Source: Candidatus Bathyarchaeota archaeon (GTDB taxonomy: Archaea > Thermoproteota > Bathyarchaeia > Bathyarchaeales > Bathycorpusculaceae). Taken from it: a DNA stretch of 64,000 bases. This document shows positions 1 through 8,748 of the stretch, piece after piece. The first letter of the stretch is position 1. Each line of letters begins with the position of its first letter. The stretch is from NCBI GenBank assembly GCA_018396675.1, contig JAGTQX010000003.1, forward strand, positions 186,001-250,000. Reading direction: 5' to 3'. The notes under the pieces are model-generated. The model made no database searches, was not told the DNA's origin, and was given only the letters and a program-made list of their open reading frames with translations. Position numbers and translations under genes: made by a program.

Positions 1-52
1 ACTAACCCTTAAATGGCGCCGCTTAAGTGCTTCTTTCGTTTTGGGATTCGCT

Positions 53-62
53 AAAAATATAT
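53..62 (+). promoter_or_regulatory. TATA-like promoter of the FAD oxidoreductase gene
   Basis: An AT-only decamer stands about 50 bases before the TTG start of the first gene. A start of transcription roughly 26 bases further on would leave a short leader containing the AGAGGTAA ribosome binding site at 93-100. The first 50 bases of the window show no recognisable gene end. Confidence 0.4.
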
Positions 63-106
63 GCTGGTTGTTACATCTAGTTTTGGGCTTCAAGAGGTAA
101 ACGGCT

Positions 107-1507
107 TTGAAGTATGACGTAATAATAGTTGGAGCTGGTCCTGCGGGAATTTTTTCAGCCCTTGAAATAGTCGGCAAAGCAAACCTCAACATATTGATGC
201 TTGATAAAGGTCCAAGCCTAGAACAGAGAAAATGTCCAGCAAGCCGCGGCTTCGGATGCGTAAGCTGTGAACCATGCGGGCTTTTATGTGGTTGGGGTGG
301 AGCCGGCGCCTTCAGTGACGGAAAACTCACTTTATCAACAGATGTGGGCGGCTGGCTTAACCAGTACGTTTCTGAAAAAGAACTAAACGAACTGATAGAT
401 TACGTGGACAAAATCTACATAAAATTCGGCGCTCCGGACCGCATATACGGCGGCGATATAGAAAAAGTGGAGGAAATCGAAAGGAAAGCTTCACTAGCAG
501 GGTTAAAACTTGTGCAACAAAAGATTAGGCACATGGGAACAGAACGCTGCGCCCAGACGCTTCGGAAAATGCGACAAGAACTGGAAAACAAAATTGAAAT
601 TAAAATGAGGAAAGACGTTAAGGGACTAATCGTAAAAAACAATGTTGTGGAAGGCGTCGAAACAGTTGATGGAGAAAAATTCTTTGGTAAATACGTCATC
701 GTCGCACCTGGAAGAAGCGGCGCGGAATGGCTTCAAACAGAAGCCCAAGCATTAGGTTTAAAAACGCTTAACAATCCGGTTGATGTCGGAGTTAGGGTTG
801 AAGTTATCGCCACAGTTATGGAAGAGTTAACGAATGTTCTTTACGAACCGAAGTTCATTTATTACTCCAAGTTTTTCGACGACCAGGTTAGGACTTTCTG
901 CGTGGCGCCTTACGGAGAAGTAATATCTGAATCCTACAATGGCGTATTAACAGTCAACGGACAAAGCTACGCGGAGCGAAAAACAGAGAACACGAACTTT
1001 GCGATTCTGGTTAGAACATCCTTCACTGAACCATTCAAGGAACCAATAGCCTATGGAAAATACGTGGCGCGGCTTTCAAATCTTCTCAGCGGCGGCATAC
1101 TTGTGCAGCGTTTAGGCGACCTAGAAGCTGGCAGACGCTCAACACCCGACAGAATCGCCAGAAGCGTAGTGACGCCAACTTTGAAAAACGCTACTCCAGG
1201 CGACTTAAGCTTTGTATTGCCGTACCGTTACCTTGCAAACATAAGGGAAATGCTTGAGGCCCTTGACAAGATAGCGCCGGGAATCCACTCGCGGGATACT
1301 CTTCTATATGGAGTGGAAGTGAAATTTTACTCTTCACGGTTAGAGTTAAGCAACTCGCTTGAAACAAGAATACGCAATCTATACACTATAGGAGACGGCG
1401 CCGGAGTAACAAGGGGACTTATCCAAGCATCAGCTTCAGGAGTCATTGTTGCAAAGGAAATTTTGAGGCGCGAAAAGCAGAAGGCTGCAGAAAATGTCAA
1501 TAGTTAA
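107..1507 (+). CDS. FAD-dependent oxidoreductase (COG2509-like)
   Basis: Predicted flavoprotein dehydrogenase of about 466 residues with an N-terminal Rossmann dinucleotide motif GAGPAG at residues 9-14 and a C-terminal FAD-closing segment with GDGAG near residue 430. A block of five cysteines (43, 51, 54, 57, 61) lies beside a GWGGAGAFSDGK segment; this cysteine block is characteristic of a family of uncharacterised FAD-dependent dehydrogenases found in anaerobes and could hold a metal or redox disulfides (inference). The start is TTG, chosen because AGAGGTAA precedes it by six bases. It overlaps the following zinc-ribbon gene by 14 bases, so the two are probably cotranslated. The substrate cannot be told from sequence. 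Confidence 0.8.
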   Translation: MKYDVIIVGAGPAGIFSALEIVGKANLNILMLDKGPSLEQRKCPASRGFGCVSCEPCGLLCGWGGAGAFSDGKLTLSTDVGGWLNQYVSEKELNELIDYVDKIYIKFGAPDRIYGGDIEKVEEIERKASLAGLKLVQQKIRHMGTERCAQTLRKMRQELENKIEIKMRKDVKGLIVKNNVVEGVETVDGEKFFGKYVIVAPGRSGAEWLQTEAQALGLKTLNNPVDVGVRVEVIATVMEELTNVLYEPKFIYYSKFFDDQVRTFCVAPYGEVISESYNGVLTVNGQSYAERKTENTNFAILVRTSFTEPFKEPIAYGKYVARLSNLLSGGILVQRLGDLEAGRRSTPDRIARSVVTPTLKNATPGDLSFVLPYRYLANIREMLEALDKIAPGIHSRDTLLYGVEVKFYSSRLELSNSLETRIRNLYTIGDGAGVTRGLIQASASGVIVAKEILRREKQKAAENVNS

Positions 1508-2246
1508 GGAGTTAAGCTGCTCTTACTGCGGCGCGCCAATCCCTTTTAAGCCAGGCGATATGATAGCAACATGCAGATACTGCGGCTACACAGTAGTAAT
1601 TGAAACTGGAAAAGCCTTCGTATTCGAGCATTCAATGTTACTAAACAAGTATGATCCAGCACGAATTGAAGAGTTGGCAAAAAGTTGGATGAGTTCAGGC
1701 TTTTTAAAACCGCCAGACTTGGCTAAAAAATCAAAAATCTTGGAGAAAACATTAATTTATTTGCCTTTCTGGGTTGTGTCCGTCGAGGCTGAAAGCTTTT
1801 ACAAGGGCGTTTTTGAGCGTTTAAGCCCGCCAGTCGTTAAGGAAGGAAAAATAGTTAAAAAATATGATTGGCTTGTTCTTGCAAGGAAAGCCTCCGAGTT
1901 TCCAACAAAAGAGTACAATGTTCCTTTGGATGGAAAGATCCCGTATGATTTCAGAAGAGTTGAAGATTTCGCCAAAGTATTGAACAGTGAAATTGACAGA
2001 GATGAAGCCGTGGAAATAGCGAAGCAGGAAATTGTGGAGCACCACCATTTTTTGGTTCAGCAAGACATTGACCGCGTGATAGAAATTAAAAACGAGATAA
2101 AAATCAATCAAGCAGTTTACCTTCACGCGCCAGTATGGTTTATTAAATACGAGTATAAAGGTGGAAACTACAGCTTGTGGCTGGACGGTGCAACCGGAAC
2201 AGTTATAAAAGGAGACATACCTCCAGCAAAATTCGGAATCTTTTAA
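1494..2246 (+). CDS. Zinc-ribbon protein of unknown function
   Basis: A 250-residue protein beginning with a treble-cysteine ribbon, CxxC at residues 9-12 and CxxC at 27-30, of the CSYCG/CRYCG type. The remainder has no membrane segment; its C-terminal third (HAPVWFIKYEYKGGNYSLWLDGATG) looks like a small beta-rich module resembling PepSY-type repeats, a weak resemblance only. It starts inside the end of the FAD oxidoreductase, which suggests a functional pair. The reading frame is well supported by the ATG overlap and by the clean transition to the next gene. No catalytic residues were recognised, and no function is proposed. Confidence 0.7.
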   Translation: MSIVKELSCSYCGAPIPFKPGDMIATCRYCGYTVVIETGKAFVFEHSMLLNKYDPARIEELAKSWMSSGFLKPPDLAKKSKILEKTLIYLPFWVVSVEAESFYKGVFERLSPPVVKEGKIVKKYDWLVLARKASEFPTKEYNVPLDGKIPYDFRRVEDFAKVLNSEIDRDEAVEIAKQEIVEHHHFLVQQDIDRVIEIKNEIKINQAVYLHAPVWFIKYEYKGGNYSLWLDGATGTVIKGDIPPAKFGIF

Positions 2247-2289
2247 GCGTGCAACCGCAGAATTATTGTTAGAAGTTTGGAGGCACGCG

Positions 2290-3894
2290 ATGAGTGAAGA
2301 AATAATTGGACGCGGCACATGGTACGACAAAATGGCTCTGGAAATCATTGAGAGAGAACGGAAGCTTGGAAGAAGCCTAGACATGATAAGAACAGAAATG
2401 GGTCTGGGCGCATCAGGTTTTCCACACATCGGAAGTCTAGGCGACGCTGCACGCTCATATGCGGTGACACTTGCTTTGAGGGAGCAAGGCTACCGTTCAG
2501 AGCTTATAGCCTTCTGCGACGATAAAGACGGTTTACGCAAGGTTCCAGCGGGACTTCCCAAAGAACTAGAGAAATATTTAGGTTTTCCAGTTACAAGCAT
2601 TCCAGACCCGTTTAAGTGCCACGATAGTTTTGGCAGACACATGAGTTCACTTCTGCTTGAAGCTTTAGACAAATGCGGCATAGAGTATCGTTACATGTCA
2701 GCAAAAGACACCTACGAGAAGGGAACATTAAACAAGGAGATACAAACGATACTTTTAAACGCGAAAAAAGTCGGCGAAATCGTCAAAGAAGAGGTTGGAC
2801 AAGAACGGTACACTGAAGTTTTGCCTTACTTCCCAGTATGCGGAAACTGTGGAAGAATATACACCACTAAAGCTTTAGAGTATCTGCCAGACGAGAATAA
2901 GGTGCTTTACGTCTGCGAAGGAATGGAGATTAAGGGCAGATGGATTGAAGGATGCGGTCACAAAGGCGAAGTTGACGTGACAAAAGGCGAAGGCAAACTA
3001 AGCTGGAAAGGCGAATTCGCAGCAAGATGGAAAGCCCTCGACATAAGATTTGAGGCTTACGGAAAAGACATAGCGGACTCCGTCCGTGTCAACGACAGAA
3101 TCAGCCGCGAAGTGCTGGGTTACGAGCCGCCGTCACACGCAAGATACGAAATGTTCCTTGATAAAAGCGGGAGAAAAATTTCAAAATCCACAGGAAATGT
3201 TTTCACGCCACAAGTCTGGTTCAAATACGGTTCACCGCAGTCGTTGCTTTTGCTTATGCTTAAAAGGTTCGTTGGAACCCGCACGTTAGACATCACAGAC
3301 ATACCGTCATACATGAACGAAATGGACTACTTGGAAGACTTGTATTTTGGAAAGAAGACAATTCCGGACAAAAAGGAACTTGCAAAGCTTAAAGGCTTAT
3401 ACGAGTATTGTTGGGTTCTGAAACCGCCGCAAAAACCAAGCATCCATGTGCCATACAACATGCTCACTTTCTTAGCTAAAATCGCGCCGAAAGACAAAGA
3501 AACAGAATTTATAACCGAAAAACTGCAAAGCTACGGCTACCTAACGAAAGGTCAACAGCCAGACGAAGACCTTAAAAGGCGAATAGAATACGCGTTAAAC
3601 TGGGTTAGAGACTTCGAAGAAATCCGAGAAACGGCAATAACCTTAAAAACAGAAGAAAAAAACGCCACGGAAGAACTTGTCCAAACACTAAAAACCGAAG
3701 AAGAACCTGAAAAAATACAAAACGCAATATTCAACATAGCCAAAAAACACGGATTACAACCAGCAGAATTCTTTAAAAAATTATACACGATACTCATAGG
3801 AGCACCACAAGGTCCAAGACTAGGACCATACATAGCAGCCATGGGCAAACAAAACGTCATAGACGCACTACAAAGAACACTAAACCAGAATTAA
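2290..3894 (+). CDS. lysS: Lysyl-tRNA synthetase, class I
   Basis: Charges tRNA-Lys with lysine in the cytoplasm. This is the class I (Rossmann-fold) form found in most archaea, not the class II form of eukaryotes. The HIGH-equivalent is PHIG at residues 45-48 and the KMSKS-equivalent is KISKS at 296-300. A zinc-binding-like segment with CGNCG and a later CEG...CGH pair lies between them. The 534-residue length is normal. The ATG is preferred over an in-frame TTG eight codons upstream because GGAGG ends seven bases before the ATG. It follows the zinc-ribbon gene closely and may share its transcript. Confidence 0.95.
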   Translation: MSEEIIGRGTWYDKMALEIIERERKLGRSLDMIRTEMGLGASGFPHIGSLGDAARSYAVTLALREQGYRSELIAFCDDKDGLRKVPAGLPKELEKYLGFPVTSIPDPFKCHDSFGRHMSSLLLEALDKCGIEYRYMSAKDTYEKGTLNKEIQTILLNAKKVGEIVKEEVGQERYTEVLPYFPVCGNCGRIYTTKALEYLPDENKVLYVCEGMEIKGRWIEGCGHKGEVDVTKGEGKLSWKGEFAARWKALDIRFEAYGKDIADSVRVNDRISREVLGYEPPSHARYEMFLDKSGRKISKSTGNVFTPQVWFKYGSPQSLLLLMLKRFVGTRTLDITDIPSYMNEMDYLEDLYFGKKTIPDKKELAKLKGLYEYCWVLKPPQKPSIHVPYNMLTFLAKIAPKDKETEFITEKLQSYGYLTKGQQPDEDLKRRIEYALNWVRDFEEIRETAITLKTEEKNATEELVQTLKTEEEPEKIQNAIFNIAKKHGLQPAEFFKKLYTILIGAPQGPRLGPYIAAMGKQNVIDALQRTLNQN

Positions 3895-3949
3895 AAACAT
3901 CCAAAATACAGTAAAACCCTTTTATCTGCAACTCATTTATCACTGATAC

Positions 3950-4028
3950 GGGCCCGTAGTCTAGGATGGATTAGGACGCTGGCCTGCGGAGCCGGAGATC
4001 CTGGGTTCAAATCCCAGCGGGCCCGCCA
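3950..4028 (+). tRNA. tRNA-Arg (anticodon GCG)
   Basis: The sequence folds as a full cloverleaf: acceptor GGGCCCG pairs with CGGGCCC, the D stem is GTCT/GGAC, the anticodon stem is CTGGC/GCCGG, and the T arm is CTGGG-TTCAAAT-CCCAG. The seven-base loop CTGCGGA has U33 followed by GCG, reading CGC/CGU arginine codons. The discriminator is G and the terminal CCA is encoded, unlike the other two tRNA genes here. No intron is visible. It lies between lysS and a convergent membrane-protein gene. Confidence 0.95.
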
Positions 4029-4063
4029 TAATAGTCTGTCGCTTCTAAGGTTTGGAGCTTCTG

Positions 4064-4648
4064 TTAAGATTTTTCGATTAGACTTCCGGCGAAGCCTATG
4101 GCCCATAATAGTGTTGGGTAGGCTATCATTCGTTCCATTCCGCCACGATCTAAACCAAGGTAGATGCCCGCTCCAAAGAGAACAAGCGCTATAAGTGACA
4201 TTAAACCCAAAATTACTGCAAAATGTGAGAGTGGAGGTTTTTGGATTTTGTATGACGTGATGGCGGATAGTGCGCCGAAAAGAAAAGTGATGAGGGAGAC
4301 TATTGTGTGGATGATGCCGTATGTTTCTGGGAATATTCCCACGCCCATTGCACCGATTCCGCATAAAATCAAAAATGTCAAAAGCAGTTTGTATGGATAC
4401 GTCTGCATTAGAAAGTAGACGCTGGCCACTATTGTCAAGCCGAGAATGAAGACTGAAGAGTTGAAGATTATGGCAACATCACCGACGCCCAAGTCGCTTA
4501 TGAAGTTCCCTGAAACACTGTATCCCGGGTAAAGTGCTTCTGCAATCACCATGCAGATAATAAATTGGGTTGCACCTATGAATATTAATGCCCCAGCCGC
4601 TTTGCTTTTTAACTGCGTCATAGTTCCAAAATATGCTGTTGGCTTCAT
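4064..4648 (-). CDS. DUF998-like integral membrane protein
   Basis: A 194-residue, very hydrophobic protein with about six membrane spans. The signature YPGYSVSGNFISDLG after the first span, and FPE...H before the middle spans, match the DUF998 family, whose biochemical role is not established. No soluble domain is present. Two starts are possible: the ATG used here, or an in-frame ATG nine codons downstream; a TATA-like TTTTAT lies only about 15 bases before the upstream ATG, which would favour the inner one at 4621. It is convergent with tRNA-Arg and tandem with the deacetylase gene. Confidence 0.7.
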   Translation of the reverse strand: MKPTAYFGTMTQLKSKAAGALIFIGATQFIICMVIAEALYPGYSVSGNFISDLGVGDVAIIFNSSVFILGLTIVASVYFLMQTYPYKLLLTFLILCGIGAMGVGIFPETYGIIHTIVSLITFLFGALSAITSYKIQKPPLSHFAVILGLMSLIALVLFGAGIYLGLDRGGMERMIAYPTLLWAIGFAGSLIEKS

Positions 4649-4674
4649 AAAAATTTTTGCACATAAAAGTGTGG

Positions 4675-5514
4675 TTATTGGAAGTTTTTGAGCAGTTCAT
4701 CCACTGCTTTTCCAATGTTTTCGCCTATGTATCCGCCTTCAAGAACAAAAAACGTTGGCTTTTGGAATGCTGCCAAAATTTTCCCTATCTTTGCATAAGT
4801 ATCTTCAGTAAGCCCAAGAGAGGCTAGGTCTCCAGCGTAAGCGTCAAAACCAGCTGAAACTGCTATAACCTCGATTTTTTCCATGTCAACTTTTTTAAGT
4901 GCTTCTTCAAGGGTTTTAAGGTAAACCGCCTCTCCGCAGTCAGGCGCAAGTGGAAAGTTTAAGCAGTTAGCTTCAGAATAATAGCCTGTTCCCGGATAGT
5001 GCGGATGCCGATGCAACGAGACGTAAACGATTTTTGGGTCGCCGAGAAAGATTTCCTGTGTTCCGTTTCCATGATGCCCATCAATGTCAAGAATAAGCGT
5101 TGGCTTGTCTAGGCGTTTAACGGCTACTGCAATGTTGTTTATGTAACAGAAACCTTTTGTGTAAGCGCCAAGCGCCACGCCGCATTTGCCCGCATGATGC
5201 CCCGGAGGACGCATTAACGAGAAACCGTTAGTTTTTGCTGCTAGTATTGCGCCTCCAGCGGAAAGCCTCGCATACTCGTAAATGTTCTCGTAAGCCGGAG
5301 TGTCAACGTCCTCTATAACACCGTCTTTAAGCATTTGCAGGTATGTTACATCATGAACTTTAAGAAGATCTTCTTCGGTTGCAGGTTGTGGCTCGAGAAA
5401 CTCGTAGCCCTTCTCCTTTAGAATTTCATAGGCTTTTTTAACTCTCTGCGGGTTCTCAATGTGCCACGCGCCGTATTCTAAACATTTTTTGGAGAACACT
5501 ATTTGCGGCTTCAT
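4675..5514 (-). CDS. Histone deacetylase-family amidohydrolase (AcuC/acetylpolyamine type)
   Basis: Zinc hydrolase of the arginase/deacetylase fold, about 279 residues. Visible family motifs in order are PPGHH (residues 103-107), DIDGHHGNGT (143-152), HPHYPGTG, AGFDAYAGDLASLGLT and the C-terminal LEGGY; these supply the zinc-binding Asp/His/Asp set and the charge-relay histidines. Family members deacetylate lysine side chains or acetylated polyamines; the substrate here is unknown. The ATG is preferred over a TTG three codons upstream because a GAAGG element is then well spaced. It is divergent from argS. Confidence 0.88.
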   Translation of the reverse strand: MKPQIVFSKKCLEYGAWHIENPQRVKKAYEILKEKGYEFLEPQPATEEDLLKVHDVTYLQMLKDGVIEDVDTPAYENIYEYARLSAGGAILAAKTNGFSLMRPPGHHAGKCGVALGAYTKGFCYINNIAVAVKRLDKPTLILDIDGHHGNGTQEIFLGDPKIVYVSLHRHPHYPGTGYYSEANCLNFPLAPDCGEAVYLKTLEEALKKVDMEKIEVIAVSAGFDAYAGDLASLGLTEDTYAKIGKILAAFQKPTFFVLEGGYIGENIGKAVDELLKNFQ

Positions 5515-5629
5515 AAAGTTCAAGCCTTCAAACGTTTAAAGAGCGCCATTTTAACGCTTAATTGCTATGCTATACTTACATATATTAGTGTTCACATTTA
5601 CTGTTAGTTACATGAAAGGTTGAGAACTA

Positions 5630-7579
5630 ATGATTTCGGCTGCTCCATTAACAGAACTCAAAAAAGAATGTGAAATACTGCTAAGAGAAGCTATTAAGAA
5701 AATTTCGCCAGAAACAATGCTCGAAACACTGGTTCTCGAGAAACCACCAGTCTGGGATTTTGGACAAATAGCCTCCTCAGCATGTTTTGAACTGGCTAAA
5801 AAACTCGGTGAAAAACCGCTTGCATTGGCGGAACGCGTAACTGAGGCGGTGGATAAGTCAAAGTTTTCTCTAGTTCAAAACGTGGTTGCCGCTGGTGGGG
5901 GATATATAAACTTTCATGTGAACTTCACCAATTTCTCGGCCCTCACAATAGATTCTGTTAGGCGAATGGATACTGCATACGGGCTTGTTAAGACGGATAA
6001 ATCATTAGAAGTTATTGTCGAGCACACAAGCGTGAACCCGCTTCACCCAATCCATATAGGACAAGCAAGAAACCCCATGCTTGGAGACTCCATTGCCCGC
6101 CTACTCGCGGGAAGAGGACACAGTGTCTCGCGGCATTATTATGTGGATGATGTCGGCAGACAAACTGCAGTAATAGCCTACGGTTACGAGAAGCTTGGCA
6201 AGCCGAGACCAATAGAAAAACCAGACCACTTTATTGGAAAAATTTACACGATAACAAGCTGCATTGTTGAAATAAATAGGCTGAAAAAGGAGCTTGAGCT
6301 TGCGAAGCTTGTTTCGGCAGAAGAAGAAATCGCAAAAATAAATAGGGAACTTGATGATTGGACGGCAATCGCGTTTGAACTGAAAGAAAAATATCCAGAG
6401 CTGTTTGAGAAACTTCTCCAGAAAATAGGCGAAGACGAAAACCCAGAAAGCAGCATAAACGCGTTAAACAGGGCGTATGAGGCTGGAGATGAAAAGGCAA
6501 GACTTCTCATACGGGAAGTCAGCGAACTCTGTTTGGAAGGGTTTAAGGAAACGTTAAGCCGTATTGGAGTCTCATATGATTCGTGGGATTGGGAAAGCGA
6601 TTTAGTCTGGAGTGGACTAGTTATAGAAGTTTTACAGAAACTGAAACAGACAAGGTACATTTCAGCGGTAGGCGGTGTTCTCGAGTTTGAAGCGGGAAAA
6701 GTTGTTGAAGACTTGGGTTTGAGGGAAAAGTTTGGATTAAGAAAAGATTACGAGGTTCCCTCTTTGACGCTTGTCAGAGCTGACGGCACAACGCTCTACA
6801 CGACGAGAGATATAGCCTACACGCTATGGAAGTTCAGAAAGGCTAACCGATGCATAAACGTCATAGGAATGGAACAGTCACTGGCACAGACACAGTTGAA
6901 AATAGCTCTCTATGCTTTGGGTTACAGTGAACAAGCAGAAAACCTGACGCATTTTGCCTACAACCTTGTGACTTTGCCTGGTTATAAAATGTCAAGTAGA
7001 AGAGGACGCTACATAACTTTAGACGAAGTCATGAACGAAGCGGTGGAAAGAGCTTATCAAGAAGTTTCTAGGCGTTCGCCGCAGCTGGAAGAGGAGGAAA
7101 AACGCAAAGTCGCCGAGTTTGTGGGCATAGGCGCGGTTCGCTACGCACTCGTTGAAGTTGACCCGTTAAAACCAGTCGAATTCAACTGGGACCGCGTACT
7201 CAACTTCGAGAAAAACAGTGCACCATACATTCAGTATACGCATGCGAGAGCTTGCAGCATACTGCGGAAGGCTTCCAGAAAACCCGAAAAGGTTTCCTAC
7301 GACTTGTTGAAAGCGAAACTTGAAAACGAAATCGTGTTTGCCTTGGCGGAGTTTCCAGAAGTTTTCGTTGAGGCTGCAGAGTTTCTGAAGCCTAACCTGA
7401 TAGCGGATTACGCCAATAATTTAGCAGATAAGTTTAACACATTTTATAACGCGTTTCCAGTGTTGAAAGCCGAACCGCAAGAACTAAGTGACGCGAGGCT
7501 TGCTTTGGTTGACGCTGTTAGAACCGTTTTGAGGAACGCTTTAAACCTCATCGGTGTTTTTGCTCCTGAAAAAATGTAG
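5630..7579 (+). CDS. argS: Arginyl-tRNA synthetase
   Basis: Class I synthetase that charges tRNA-Arg. It has the N-terminal Add1-type domain, the HIG motif at residues 142-144 within NPLHPIHIGQARN, an inserted helical region (about residues 205-305) usual in archaeal forms, and the KMSKS-equivalent KMSSRRG at 453-459. The C-terminal helical anticodon-binding domain is complete. At 649 residues it is long, owing to the insertion. ATG is preceded by AAAGGTTGAG. Upstream is an AT-rich divergent promoter region shared with the deacetylase. Two tRNA-Arg genes flank it in this window. Confidence 0.95.
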   Translation: MISAAPLTELKKECEILLREAIKKISPETMLETLVLEKPPVWDFGQIASSACFELAKKLGEKPLALAERVTEAVDKSKFSLVQNVVAAGGGYINFHVNFTNFSALTIDSVRRMDTAYGLVKTDKSLEVIVEHTSVNPLHPIHIGQARNPMLGDSIARLLAGRGHSVSRHYYVDDVGRQTAVIAYGYEKLGKPRPIEKPDHFIGKIYTITSCIVEINRLKKELELAKLVSAEEEIAKINRELDDWTAIAFELKEKYPELFEKLLQKIGEDENPESSINALNRAYEAGDEKARLLIREVSELCLEGFKETLSRIGVSYDSWDWESDLVWSGLVIEVLQKLKQTRYISAVGGVLEFEAGKVVEDLGLREKFGLRKDYEVPSLTLVRADGTTLYTTRDIAYTLWKFRKANRCINVIGMEQSLAQTQLKIALYALGYSEQAENLTHFAYNLVTLPGYKMSSRRGRYITLDEVMNEAVERAYQEVSRRSPQLEEEEKRKVAEFVGIGAVRYALVEVDPLKPVEFNWDRVLNFEKNSAPYIQYTHARACSILRKASRKPEKVSYDLLKAKLENEIVFALAEFPEVFVEAAEFLKPNLIADYANNLADKFNTFYNAFPVLKAEPQELSDARLALVDAVRTVLRNALNLIGVFAPEKM

Positions 7580-7585
7580 CCTTTT

Positions 7586-8260
7586 TTAAGGCGCACTTCG
7601 CACTATCGCGGCCGCTGTGCTTGTTCCAATGCGGTTTGCTCCAGCTTTTATCATGGCTACTGCGTCATTGTAGGTTCTTATGCCTCCTGCAGCTTTGACA
7701 CCCATGAATTTTCCGACGGTTCGCCGCATAAGCTGAACATCTTCGACTGTTGCTCCGACGCCGAACAATCCTGTTGATGTCTTAACGAAGTCTGCTCCAG
7801 CATCTTTGACGATTTTGCAAGCAGTTATTTTCTCTTCGGTTGTTAAAAGCGGGGTTTCAATGATCACTTTAACGATTATGTCTTTGGATATGCGTTTAAC
7901 GTCAACAACAGCCGCTACATCAAGTTTGAAAAGTTCAAGGTCTCCAGATTTTAATGCGCCAAGATTGGCCACCATATCAAGTTCGCTTGCGCCGTCTTCA
8001 ACCGCCTTAACTGCTTCCAAAGCTTTTATTTCCGGAAGCGCCACTCCGAAAGGAAAACCCACGGTTGAGCAGACTTTAACGCTTGTGCCTTTCACTAATG
8101 ACGTTGCCAGTCCTACATATGTAGGGTTTACAACAACGCATCCAAACCCGAGTTGAACAGCCTCCAAACAAAGCCGTTTCACCTCATCTTTAGTTGCAGT
8201 TGCCTTAACAAGAGTGGAATCCAAAATTTTAGCCAGCTCTTCCTTTGAAACAGCCAACAA
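7586..8260 (-). CDS. deoC: Deoxyribose-phosphate aldolase
   Basis: Cleaves 2-deoxyribose 5-phosphate to glyceraldehyde 3-phosphate and acetaldehyde, linking nucleoside breakdown to central metabolism; in archaea it may also serve pentose metabolism. The TIM-barrel class I aldolase signature is intact: Schiff-base lysine K160 in VKTSTG, acid/base partners D95 (in SELDMVANLG) and K189 (in VKAAGGIR). The length of 224 residues is typical. The start is TTG, five bases after GAGGGT; a second in-frame TTG follows at once. Convergent with argS, six bases apart. Confidence 0.93.
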   Translation of the reverse strand: MLAVSKEELAKILDSTLVKATATKDEVKRLCLEAVQLGFGCVVVNPTYVGLATSLVKGTSVKVCSTVGFPFGVALPEIKALEAVKAVEDGASELDMVANLGALKSGDLELFKLDVAAVVDVKRISKDIIVKVIIETPLLTTEEKITACKIVKDAGADFVKTSTGLFGVGATVEDVQLMRRTVGKFMGVKAAGGIRTYNDAVAMIKAGANRIGTSTAAAIVRSAP

Positions 8261-8437
8261 CCGTAACCCTCATCTACCAAACTGCTACACTACACATTTA
8301 TCAGTTTCTAACCAAAAAAATAACAAACCCAAACAAGGATAGCTCAAAATTCTGAAACAGTTCAAATGTCGTTGGAATTAAGATATTTTGGGACGACAAC
8401 ATTTAAACAATTTTAGAAGGTAGCAGAATTTTATTGA

Positions 8438-8513
8438 CGGGCCCTGTGGGATTTAAACCCACGTTCTCCGGCTCCGAAGGCCGGCGCCTTGATCCGTACT
8501 GGGCTACGGGCCC
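8438..8513 (-). tRNA. tRNA-Arg (anticodon TCG), with unusual features
   Basis: Cloverleaf with acceptor GGGCCC/GGGCCC, anticodon stem CCGGC/GCCGG and loop CTTCGGA, giving anticodon TCG for CGA-family arginine codons. CCA is not encoded. Three departures from the norm are seen: G7 faces A66, C13 faces A22, and the T loop is TTTAAAT so position 56 is U instead of the near-universal C that pairs with G19. A TATA-like GATATTATG lies about 22 bases upstream on the minus strand, so it is probably transcribed. Confidence 0.85.
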
Positions 8514-8581
8514 TTTTTGTTAGGTGAACATAATATCGTGAATGGTTAAAAGTGTTCTGAAAACCTTAAAAATAATGATTG

Positions 8582-8591
8582 TTTTATAACA
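8582..8591 (+). promoter_or_regulatory. TATA-like promoter of tRNA-Ile
   Basis: TTTTATAACA centred about 24 bases before the first base of tRNA-Ile, the expected archaeal spacing. Confidence 0.5.
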
Positions 8592-8609
8592 GTTTATTGG
8601 GCTGTTGTT

Positions 8610-8684
8610 GGGCCGGTAGCTCAGCTTGGTTGGAGCGTTCGGCTGATAACCGAAAGGTCGCCGGTTCAAATCCGGCCCGGCCCA
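8610..8684 (+). tRNA. tRNA-Ile (anticodon GAT)
   Basis: Complete cloverleaf: acceptor GGGCCGG/CCGGCCC, anticodon stem TTCGG/CCGAA around loop CTGATAA (U33 then GAT), T arm GCCGG-TTCAAAT-CCGGC, discriminator A. CCA is not encoded. The last 12 bases plus three flanking bases recur 2.3 kb downstream, so this gene may be an integration site. Confidence 0.95.
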
Positions 8685-8687
8685 TTA
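8673..8687 (+). repeat. Direct repeat, tRNA-proximal copy (putative attL)
   Basis: CGGCCCGGCCCATTA spans the 3' part of the T arm, the acceptor strand and the discriminator of tRNA-Ile plus three bases. An identical 15-mer lies at 10973-10987 in the same orientation, with looser similarity (GG..TTTTG.TT) continuing after both copies. tRNA 3' ends are the classic archaeal integration target. Confidence 0.7.
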
Positions 8688-8748
8688 CGGTTTTGCTTGT
8701 TACTGGTAGAAAAGTGATTTATTATTAAACCCCAAAGATACAACTCTT

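Noticed and set aside
1821-2429. Minus-strand open frame of 202 codons opposite the zinc-ribbon gene and the start of lysS.
   Set aside because: It is antisense to two well-supported genes, has a low-complexity unprotein-like composition and no promoter or ribosome site.
6244-6660. Minus-strand open frame of 138 codons inside argS, rich in serine.
   Set aside because: It is the antisense shadow of the glutamate/leucine-rich insertion of ArgRS; the serine runs come from reversed GAA/GAG-type codons.
8364-8410. Near-inverted repeat (AAATGTCGTTG ... GACGACAACATTT) between deoC and tRNA-Arg(TCG).
   Set aside because: The arms match only with gaps and no box elements, promoter or terminator accompany them, so no RNA gene or operator can be supported.
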